19,270 nucleotides of DNA from Bacteroidales bacterium. GTDB lineage: Bacteria; Bacteroidota; Bacteroidia; Bacteroidales; UBA932. Location: positions 1 through 19,270 of the forward strand of contig JAFZMA010000072.1 of assembly GCA_017551215.1 (NCBI GenBank), in the 5' to 3' direction. This document shows, in pieces, positions 13,477-19,270 of the stretch. Positions within the stretch are counted from its first letter, which is position 1, and the number at the start of each line of letters is the position of its first letter. The notes beneath the pieces were generated by a model. It saw only the letters and a list, made by a program, of their open reading frames with translations. It made no database searches and was not told the origin of the DNA. Made by a program: the position numbers and the translations under genes.

Positions 13477-14804
13477 TTGCCTTCTTTATAACGGATTATG
13501 TCCAGACCAATGTCTTTCCTGAAATACTTTCCCTCAAATTCTATCCTCTCAAGATGAGAGTAGGCAAGACTGCGGCCTTCTTCTATGGTTTCCTTTACTG
13601 AAGTGGATAATGGAGTATTTGAGGTCACGGCAAGAACCCTTCCACCGGAAGTAACGAGAAGTCCTTCCTCCGGCTCCGCCGTACCGCTATGGAACACCTT
13701 TACCGGACCACTGTAGGAATTGTTGAAAAGTATAGGATCCCCAGAGATGGCTTTCCCCTTTGGGTAACTTCCAGGATATCCTCCGCTGACGCATACCACC
13801 GTAAGCGCCGCATCATCTGAAATATCCATGGTTTCCTTATCCAAAGTGCCTTTTGCACAGGCACATAGATGGCTAAGCAGGTCTGAATCTATTCTTGTCA
13901 TCACGGCTTCCGTTTCCGGATCTCCCATCCTCACGTTGTACTCTATCACGTATGGCTCTCCACCGCAATTCATGAGGCCAAGGAAAATGAAACCTTTGTA
14001 GCTTATTCCTTCTTCCTCAAGGCCTTTGAGGGTTGGCTCAATGATTCTGGTCCTGACCTTGTTCTTGAACTCTTCATCCACAAAAGGAACTGGAGAAACG
14101 GCTCCCATACCACCGGTATTCAGCCCCGTGTCTCCGTCCCCGATTCTCTTGTAATCCTTTGCTTCCGGAAGCAGAAGATAGCTCTTTCCGTCTGTCAGAA
14201 TGAACATGGAAACCTCTATTCCGGAAAGGAACTCCTCTATTACTACCGTAGATGAAGCCTTTCCGAATTTTCCGCCCAGCATCTCCTTAAGCTCAGAGTC
14301 CGCCTGTTCAAGAGAGTTGCATATAAGCACGCCCTTACCTCCGGCAAGACCGTCTGCCTTAAGCACATACGGAGGTTTCAGCTCTCTCAGGAACTGTTGA
14401 GCCTGGGCTAACTGGTCAGTTTTGAAACTCCTGAAAGCCGCAGTTGGAATGCCGTGTCTTGCCATAAATTCCTTGGCAAATTGCTTGCTGCCTTCCAATG
14501 CAGCACCTGCAGCCCCCGGCCCCACGAACATAACTCCCTTCAGGTCTGAATCTTCTGAAAAGCGGTCTCCAAGGCCTCTTACGAGCGGCTCTTCAGGCCC
14601 CACTACAACAATGTCTATGGCATTGTCCAGCACAGCCTTCTTTACGGCCTGGAAGTCATTGGGGTCTCCGGCTATGTTCGTCCCTACCTGGGCAGTTCCC
14701 GGATTTCCCGGCATTGCGAATACCGCATCGCAATCCCAACTCTGCCTTATCTTCCAGGCTATTGCGTGTTCGCGGCCTCCGCCGCCAAGTACCAATGCTT
14801 TCAT
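13473..14804 (-). CDS. purD: Phosphoribosylamine-glycine ligase (GAR synthetase)
   Basis: This 443-residue cytoplasmic ATP-grasp enzyme joins phosphoribosylamine and glycine to give GAR, the second step of purine synthesis. The N-terminal nucleotide-like domain has MKALVLGGGGREHAIAW (1-17) and VVVGPEEPLVRGLGD (66-80). The ATP-grasp part shows PPYVLKADGLAGGKGV (144-159), TGLNTGGMGAVSP (226-238) and the PurD signature EYNVRMGDPETEAV (288-301) with metal-binding glutamate and asparagine. Length and motifs are normal. It lies 22 bp after the deacetylase gene and overlaps the membrane-protein gene by 4 bp, so the three form one operon. With the purM-like gene it gives two purine-pathway genes in one window, although not in one transcript. 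Confidence 0.97.
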   Translation of the reverse strand: MKALVLGGGGREHAIAWKIRQSWDCDAVFAMPGNPGTAQVGTNIAGDPNDFQAVKKAVLDNAIDIVVVGPEEPLVRGLGDRFSEDSDLKGVMFVGPGAAGAALEGSKQFAKEFMARHGIPTAAFRSFKTDQLAQAQQFLRELKPPYVLKADGLAGGKGVLICNSLEQADSELKEMLGGKFGKASSTVVIEEFLSGIEVSMFILTDGKSYLLLPEAKDYKRIGDGDTGLNTGGMGAVSPVPFVDEEFKNKVRTRIIEPTLKGLEEEGISYKGFIFLGLMNCGGEPYVIEYNVRMGDPETEAVMTRIDSDLLSHLCACAKGTLDKETMDISDDAALTVVCVSGGYPGSYPKGKAISGDPILFNNSYSGPVKVFHSGTAEPEEGLLVTSGGRVLAVTSNTPLSTSVKETIEEGRSLAYSHLERIEFEGKYFRKDIGLDIIRYKEGK

Positions 14805-14826
14805 ATCGCTGAGTAAAATGGCTTGA

Positions 14827-15438
14827 CTACAATTCTATTCTGGCGCTGTGATATCCCTTTTCATAAATGGCCTTGAGAACCTCCGGAAGGGCTTCCCAGA
14901 GGTTGCGGGCGCACTTTATGGAATCATGGAAAGCAATTATCACCCCGCTCTCTATGTAAGGGACAACGTTCTTTATACACTCTTTTCCGTTGATGTGACG
15001 GCTATAGTCGCGGCTGAGGACCGTCCACATTATGTGGCGGTATCGTTCCGCAAGGACTCTTGCCTGGTTAGGACCAATGCGGGCGTATGGAGGGCGAAAA
15101 AGGTTGGAGTGGATGAGGTCTCCGGCTATGTCTATGTCCCGGACATAGTCTCCGGTCTTCATTCCCCATCCTTTAACGTGACTGTAGGAATGGTTGCCCA
15201 CGGCATGCCCTCTGGCCTTGATTTCCTCGAATAGTTCCGGGAACATCTCCACGTTTTTGCCTATGCAGAAGAAGGTTGCCTTGGCATCGTATTTGTCCAG
15301 CTGATCCAGAACCCAAGGCGTAACCTCAGGCCTAGGGCCGTCATCAAATGTAAGATACACCTCGTTCCTGTCGTTTGGAAGGTCCCAGATGAAACTCGGG
15401 AACATCCTGCGTATGAATTTTGGAGGTTTAATCTTCAT
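14827..15438 (-). CDS. Polysaccharide deacetylase (NodB homology, CE4)
   Basis: This 203-residue, single-domain CE4 protein carries the NodB motifs: TFDDGP with D32 and D33 (30-35), HSYSH with H83 and H87 (metal), RPPYAR (115-120), the aspartate in LSRDYSRH (D144) and IIAFHDS with H171. All catalytic and zinc positions are therefore present. It removes N- or O-acetyl groups from an acetylated sugar polymer, for example peptidoglycan or a surface glycan. No signal peptide is evident, as in a number of Bacteroidota homologues. The open frame reaches 15510, but I choose ATG 15438 (MKIKPPKFIRRMFP). The longer version would overlap the divergent gene, and a -7 element lies between the two starts. 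Confidence 0.9.
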   Translation of the reverse strand: MKIKPPKFIRRMFPSFIWDLPNDRNEVYLTFDDGPRPEVTPWVLDQLDKYDAKATFFCIGKNVEMFPELFEEIKARGHAVGNHSYSHVKGWGMKTGDYVRDIDIAGDLIHSNLFRPPYARIGPNQARVLAERYRHIMWTVLSRDYSRHINGKECIKNVVPYIESGVIIAFHDSIKCARNLWEALPEVLKAIYEKGYHSARIEL

Positions 15439-15448
15439 TTCCTGAATA

Positions 15449-15478
15449 TTGATTGACAAAAATAATAAATTAACTTTG
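15449..15478 (+). promoter_or_regulatory. Predicted promoter of the DUF4296 operon
   Basis: TTG (15449-15451), 19 bases, then TAACTTTG (15471-15478) match the Bacteroidota -33/-7 pattern. The predicted start (about 15482-15485) falls on or next to the ATG at 15484, so the transcript would have almost no leader. Confidence 0.6.
15457..15464 (-). promoter_or_regulatory. Predicted -7 element of the deacetylase-purD operon
   Basis: On the minus strand TATTTTTG matches TAnnTTTG and ends 18 bp before the ATG at 15438. It lies inside the spacer of the opposing plus-strand promoter, so the two promoters overlap and should compete for polymerase. No clear -33 element is seen. Confidence 0.5.
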
Positions 15479-15483
15479 TGGGT

Positions 15484-16125
15484 ATGAACAAGAGAAGCAA
15501 AATATCGCATAATCTTGGAATAACCGCCTTGCTTGCAGCCATGCTGCTTTCATACGCATGCAGCAAAAGCGGCATGTTGTCCAAGAACGATGTGGCAGAT
15601 ATAATGTACGAGATGTTTCTGGCAGATGAATACGCCAAGAAGTATCCCAAAATAAACAAGGCTGCAGATTCCCTGCTGCTTTACCAGCATATTTTCGACA
15701 AGTACGGTTGCTCTCTGGAAGACTACCGAAATTCCATAAAGTTTTATATCGGCGATGAAAAAGCCTACACCTACATACTGAAAAGAGCTGTGCAGACAGC
15801 TAAGGATTCCGCCTCCAGGGCAAACAAGGAAGTAGGAAAGGAGCAGCCGCGCAACATCACGGCCATAATACCATATCCGTCTGAAGGTATGGAAATTCCA
15901 ATGAACAAATGGTGGAATCGCAAAATAGACGGCTCTTATCCGACCAAAACCGGATTTTACGATGAACTTCAGAGTGTTATAAGAGAAGCTCAGGAAAATG
16001 AAAGGAGACGCAAGCGGGAACTGCTTAAAGGAAAGGCGGATAGTAGCGAGCCTGAGATTGTCCTTACAAAGGAAGCCCAGAAGATAAGGGATAATTTCCG
16101 CCGCAATATGGAGGAGATCAAATAA
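15484..16125 (+). CDS. DUF4296 domain lipoprotein
   Basis: This is a 213-residue predicted lipoprotein. MNKRSKISHNLGITALLAAMLLSYAC is a basic-hydrophobic signal ending at a cysteine (C26), with a somewhat unusual lipobox (SYAC). The segment DVADIMYEMFLADEYAKKY...LLYQHIFDKYGCSLEDYRNSIKFYIGDEKAYTYILKRA, about residues 34-102, has the pattern of the Bacteroidota DUF4296 domain. The C-terminal third is highly charged and probably helical (REAQENERRRKRELLKGK). A GTG at 15478 would add two residues but overlaps the predicted -7 element, so I prefer ATG 15484. It is the first gene of the plus-strand operon, 10 bp before the amidohydrolase. The function of the family is unknown. Confidence 0.8.
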   Translation: MNKRSKISHNLGITALLAAMLLSYACSKSGMLSKNDVADIMYEMFLADEYAKKYPKINKAADSLLLYQHIFDKYGCSLEDYRNSIKFYIGDEKAYTYILKRAVQTAKDSASRANKEVGKEQPRNITAIIPYPSEGMEIPMNKWWNRKIDGSYPTKTGFYDELQSVIREAQENERRRKRELLKGKADSSEPEIVLTKEAQKIRDNFRRNMEEIK

Positions 16126-16135
16126 CAGCAAGGCC

Positions 16136-17380
16136 ATGAAGAAATTTGCAGCGGATTTCGCTTTCACTCTTGACAGAACAATCACCCCTATCGAGAGGCC
16201 TCTTATATTCACCGATGACCGTGGCCGTATCCTATCTGTTGGCCAGCATACTGATTCTGACCTTGAAAGCCCTGATATTGAATATCACGCAGGTACGCTG
16301 ATTCCAGGAATGGTGAACGCCCACTGCCATATTGAACTGTCTCACCTGAAAGATGTTTTCAGGGAGGCCACAGGTATGAGCGGTTTCATCAATCAGATCA
16401 ACTCCTTAAGAGAGAGCGTAGACCAAGAGGGGAGGCTTAAGGCTATGGAATCAGAATTCCGCAACTTTTCCCTTAAGGGAGTCGTAGCTGTCTCTGACAT
16501 AAGCAACTGCACAGAAAGTTTTTCTTTCAAGAAACAATATCTGAACCTGATTCATTCCACAGACAATCCCCTTTTCCCTGTCTATTACCGCACGTTCGTA
16601 GAGCTGTTCGGAACGGAAAAAGAAGAGGCAGATTCCATTCTGGAAGGAGGACAGAGGGTTGCAGACCAGGCAACTGAAATGGGGCTAGAAGCATCCGTAA
16701 CTCCTCATTCCTGCTATACAATGAGCCCCAAGCTTCTGGAAATAACCGCAAAACGCGGACTGGAAAGTGGAGCCATATCCTACCACAGCCAGGAAAGCCA
16801 GGAGGAGGAAGACATGATAGTGAAGGGCTCCGGAGCACTTGCGGACAATTACCGGGAAAGAGGACTTTCCACTCCTCCGGTTACAGGGGAAACGGCTCTG
16901 GAGTATTTCATAGACCATCTGAAGAATTCGTACGGGAACATCCAGGAAAGAAAGATTGCCGGAAGGATAAACCTCGTACACAACGTTGTAATTAGCCAGA
17001 GGAGCATAGACAAGGCAAAAGAAGCTCTCCAGACTCCGTTCTTTACCATTTGCCCTCTTTCCAACATATTTATACACAGGCAACTGCCACCGATCAGCCT
17101 CATGAGGCAAAACGGTCTAGATATTTGTCTTGGTACAGACAGCCTGTCCTCTAATCACATTCTGGATATGGTAAGGGAAATGGAGTGCCTTCAGAAGAAT
17201 TTCCCGGAACTGGAACTTGGAGAAATTCTCACCTGGGCTTGCTCAAACGGAGCAAGGTGCCTGGGAAAGGAAAAAGAGCTCGGAAGCCTGGCGCCGGGAA
17301 AAACTCCGGGCATAGTGCTGATTGAAAACCTCAACGGATTTAAGGTTACAGAAAAAACCGCATCCATAAGACTAGCATAA
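16136..17380 (+). CDS. Amidohydrolase, ATZ/TRZ (chlorohydrolase/deaminase-like) family
   Basis: This 414-residue metal-dependent hydrolase has the expected TIM-barrel residues: NAHCHIELSH with H63 and H65, TPHSCYTMSP with H191, SYHSQES with H217 and E220, LVHNVV with H282 and CLGTDSLSSN with D335. This set is that of cytosine/guanine-deaminase-like and S-adenosylhomocysteine-deaminase-like members, so deamination or dechlorination of a heterocycle is the likely chemistry. A short beta domain is split between the N-terminus (residues 1-55) and the C-terminus (LGSLAPGKTPGIVLIE). The substrate is not identifiable. It lies 10 bp after the DUF4296 gene and 12 bp before the radical SAM gene. Confidence 0.87.
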   Translation: MKKFAADFAFTLDRTITPIERPLIFTDDRGRILSVGQHTDSDLESPDIEYHAGTLIPGMVNAHCHIELSHLKDVFREATGMSGFINQINSLRESVDQEGRLKAMESEFRNFSLKGVVAVSDISNCTESFSFKKQYLNLIHSTDNPLFPVYYRTFVELFGTEKEEADSILEGGQRVADQATEMGLEASVTPHSCYTMSPKLLEITAKRGLESGAISYHSQESQEEEDMIVKGSGALADNYRERGLSTPPVTGETALEYFIDHLKNSYGNIQERKIAGRINLVHNVVISQRSIDKAKEALQTPFFTICPLSNIFIHRQLPPISLMRQNGLDICLGTDSLSSNHILDMVREMECLQKNFPELELGEILTWACSNGARCLGKEKELGSLAPGKTPGIVLIENLNGFKVTEKTASIRLA

Positions 17381-17392
17381 AGTGCAAACGAT

Positions 17393-18196
17393 ATGTCTAC
17401 AAAACTGTTTGAATCTCTGATAGTTGGTCCAATCCACAGCAGAAGGCTGGGGTCCTCTTTGGGAATCAACCTCCTTCCCGAACACGGTAAAATCTGCACA
17501 TTTGACTGCATTTACTGCGAGTGCGGATGGAACAAGGACCACCGGGAAGACAAAGTCATGCCAACTGCAGACCAGGTGGAAGAAGCTCTTTCCAGAAGGG
17601 CCGTGGAACTGCACAAGGAAGGCGTTCGGGTGGATTCTATTACTTTTTCCGGAAACGGAGAGCCTACCATCCATCCTGAGTTTGCCCGGATAGTTGACAT
17701 AACACTCAAAGTAAGAGACAGATACCTGAAGGAAGCAAAGGTTTCCGTCCTCAGTAACGCCTCCATGATATGGAAAGAGGAAGTAAGGCAGGCGCTCATG
17801 AAAGTGGACAACCCTATCCTCAAGATAGACTCCACACAAGAGATGATTGCCAGGGCCATCAACCGGCCTAATTCCAGATACAGCCTGAAGGAAACCATCG
17901 CCGAGCTGAAAAAGTTCAACGGCAATTTCATCCTTCAGACAATCTTCTTCAGGGGAGAGGCGGAAGACCCGAAGACAGGCAGGAAAGTGCTGATAGACAG
18001 TACGGAGCCTCGGCTTGTAAAGAAGTGGCAGACTCTGGTTAGGGAGCTTAAGCCAAGACAGATCATGATGTACACGCTGGACAGGGACACTCCTGCAACT
18101 GGCCTTTCAAAGGCATCGATGGAGGAAATGAGAGTGATAGCATCCCCGCTTGCCGCTGAGGGCTTTAACGTAACAATCAACGGAGAAAAAGTATGA
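17393..18196 (+). CDS. Radical SAM protein (COG0731-like)
   Basis: This 267-residue protein has the radical SAM cluster motif CxxxCxxC in KICTFDCIYCECG (C35, C39, C42), which binds a [4Fe-4S] cluster and S-adenosylmethionine. TFSGNGEPTIHPEF (about 82-95) is the GxGEPT-type SAM-binding strand. ILKIDSTQEMIARAINRPN and FILQTIFFRGEAED follow in the barrel. There is no second cluster-binding cysteine group, so it is a minimal member. Archaeal and eukaryotic relatives of this group (TYW1) modify tRNA, but the bacterial ones have no agreed reaction. Its stop overlaps the dtd start (ATGA, 18193-18196), suggesting translational coupling and possibly a tRNA-related role; the latter is inference. Confidence 0.88.
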   Translation: MSTKLFESLIVGPIHSRRLGSSLGINLLPEHGKICTFDCIYCECGWNKDHREDKVMPTADQVEEALSRRAVELHKEGVRVDSITFSGNGEPTIHPEFARIVDITLKVRDRYLKEAKVSVLSNASMIWKEEVRQALMKVDNPILKIDSTQEMIARAINRPNSRYSLKETIAELKKFNGNFILQTIFFRGEAEDPKTGRKVLIDSTEPRLVKKWQTLVRELKPRQIMMYTLDRDTPATGLSKASMEEMRVIASPLAAEGFNVTINGEKV

Positions 18197-18669
18197 GAGC
18201 TGTAGTTCAGAGAGTTAAGCATTGCAGTGTAACCATAGACGGGAAACTGCACTCCTCTATCGGAAAGGGAATGCTGGTGCTTCTTGGCGTAGGAGAAGAA
18301 GACACGGAAGAAGACATTGCATATCTTGTAAAGAAAATCACCAATCTCAGGATATTCGACGACCAGAACGGAGTAATGAATGTCTCTGTGCTGGATGACG
18401 GCGGAGACATTCTGGTTGTCAGCCAGTTCACCCTTATGGCCACTACTTACAAGGGAAACCGTCCTTCATACATCAGGGCAGCGCGGCCGGAGATTTCCGT
18501 TCCTCTTTACGAGGAGTTCGTGCGCAAGACAGAAGAAGCTCTGAACGCGGACCCGTCCAAAGGAAAAAGAACTGTTTACACTGGAGTTTTCGGAGCTGAC
18601 ATGAAAGTGGAGCTTCTGAACGACGGACCTGTGACTATCATAATGGACAGCAAACAGAGAAATTTTTAA
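18193..18669 (+). CDS. dtd: D-aminoacyl-tRNA deacylase
   Basis: This 158-residue cytoplasmic protein, slightly longer than E. coli Dtd (145), removes D-amino acids and mischarged glycine from tRNA. It begins with the family N-terminus MRAVVQRVKHCSVTIDGK. It carries the two signature motifs VSQFTLMATTYKGNRPSY (76-93) and LLNDGPVTIIMDS (141-153), the latter with the Gly-cisPro pair G145-P146 that enforces chirality. Its ATG overlaps the stop of the radical SAM gene by 4 bp, and deoC begins 12 bp downstream. Nothing is missing from the active site. Confidence 0.97.
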   Translation: MRAVVQRVKHCSVTIDGKLHSSIGKGMLVLLGVGEEDTEEDIAYLVKKITNLRIFDDQNGVMNVSVLDDGGDILVVSQFTLMATTYKGNRPSYIRAARPEISVPLYEEFVRKTEEALNADPSKGKRTVYTGVFGADMKVELLNDGPVTIIMDSKQRNF

Positions 18670-18681
18670 AAACATACGGAT

Positions 18682-19270
18682 ATGAAAGAACTGATCAAAA
18701 AGTACAATCTGCAGATAAACGCAGAAGAGCTTGAAGCAGAAGTCCTTAAGATTAAGGAAGAAGCATCTGCGAACATGAATGCGGAGAACCTGAAAATTGC
18801 ATTGGGAGCGATAGACCTGACAAGCCTTCACACCTCTGACACACCTGATTTCATAGCGAAGTTTACAGACAAGGTTAACGGGTTCAAGGCAGTTTATCCG
18901 CAGTATCCGCTTCCGGCATCTATCTGCGTATATCCTAACTTTGCCAAGACAGTCAAGGAGACACTCAAGGAAGATGGCGTGGGTATCACTACTGTAAGCG
19001 GCTGTTTCCCTTCATCCCAGAGTTTCTTGGATGTCAAGCTATTGGAGACAAGGCACGCTGTAGAGGACGGTGCCACTGAGATAGACATTGTGCTTCCTCA
19101 CAATTCATTTGTAGCCGGAAACCTGGATGAAACCAGAAAGGAAATTGCATCGCTGAGGAAAGTGACAGAGGGCAAGACTCTGAAAGTCATACTGGAAAGC
19201 GGGGCATTGCAGACAGGCTACCCTACCCTTCAGGAAGGCGTTGAGGCTATTGCAGAGGCTTCTCTCCTTG
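18682..19270 (+). CDS. deoC: Deoxyribose-phosphate aldolase (partial, runs off right edge)
   Basis: The first 196 residues of a class I aldolase are visible; the Bacteroidota form is around 300 residues. DeoC splits 2-deoxyribose-5-phosphate to glyceraldehyde-3-phosphate and acetaldehyde in deoxynucleoside catabolism. Visible features are an N-terminal helical extension (1-43), then IDLTSLHTSDTP (44-55), ASICVYPNF (79-87), TTVSGCFPSSQS (103-114), ATEIDIVLPH with D135 equivalent to the catalytic aspartate D102 of E. coli, and LKVILESGAL (167-176). The Schiff-base lysine should lie just beyond the edge and cannot be checked. It is the fifth gene of the plus-strand operon. Confidence 0.93.
   Translation, partial: MKELIKKYNLQINAEELEAEVLKIKEEASANMNAENLKIALGAIDLTSLHTSDTPDFIAKFTDKVNGFKAVYPQYPLPASICVYPNFAKTVKETLKEDGVGITTVSGCFPSSQSFLDVKLLETRHAVEDGATEIDIVLPHNSFVAGNLDETRKEIASLRKVTEGKTLKVILESGALQTGYPTLQEGVEAIAEASLL

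Noticed and set aside
15550..16212. A 220-codon minus-strand open frame opposite the DUF4296 gene
   Set aside because: The plus-strand gene has a lipoprotein signal, domain match and operon spacing; the antisense frame reads as an unstructured hydrophobic shadow.
16136..18196. Amidohydrolase plus radical SAM protein as part of the futalosine menaquinone pathway
   Set aside because: The pairing is tempting (aminodeoxyfutalosine deaminase with MqnC/MqnE), but the radical SAM protein is shorter than MqnC/MqnE and looks like the COG0731 group, and no other mqn gene is present.
1..19270. Mobile elements, CRISPR arrays, integration sites, defence genes
   Set aside because: No transposase, integrase, phage or Cas-like protein was seen, and no spaced repeat array; the two short repeats near glnN are the only repeat structure found.

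Overview
The window looks like ordinary chromosomal DNA from a member of the Bacteroidota, most likely Bacteroidales. Four things point there. Several genes are preceded by the Bacteroidota promoter -7 element TAnnTTTG. A type III glutamine synthetase, a DUF3276/PUR-alpha-like protein and a DUF4296 lipoprotein are present. The nusB-yajC-YbbR gene order is typical of the phylum. Shine-Dalgarno-like leaders are not conspicuous. I saw no mobile element, CRISPR array, phage gene or clear sign of recent transfer.

Layout from the left. (1) A minus-strand operon nusB > yajC > YbbR-domain protein, the last cut by the left edge. Facing it is a plus-strand gene for a small DUF3276 nucleic-acid-binding protein; the two are driven by a symmetric pair of back-to-back promoters. 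(2) A bidirectional terminator, then tRNA-Cys(GCA) on the minus strand with its own promoter embedded in the end of the upstream gene. (3) A tightly packed minus-strand run purM-like > racemase-like lipoprotein > DEDDy 3'-5' exonuclease > RlmI-type rRNA methyltransferase. (4) Type III glutamine synthetase with a 163-bp leader region holding a 21-bp direct repeat on each side of the predicted transcription start, then a strong terminator. (5) A PLP aminotransferase and, upstream of it, a PBP4-type D-Ala-D-Ala carboxypeptidase. (6) A minus-strand operon polysaccharide deacetylase > purD > polytopic membrane protein, the last two overlapping by 4 bp. (7) A divergent plus-strand operon DUF4296 lipoprotein > amidohydrolase > radical SAM protein > dtd > deoC (cut by the right edge).

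The functions are mainly housekeeping: purine synthesis (purM-like, purD), nitrogen assimilation (glutamine synthetase, aminotransferase), envelope and peptidoglycan work (carboxypeptidase, deacetylase, perhaps the racemase-like lipoprotein), protein export (YajC), transcription antitermination (NusB), and RNA/tRNA quality (RlmI, exonuclease, Dtd). The two most unusual items are a lipoprotein carrying a full set of glutamate-racemase catalytic motifs and the repeated dyad element around the glutamine synthetase promoter. I did not find a convincing new multi-gene system.
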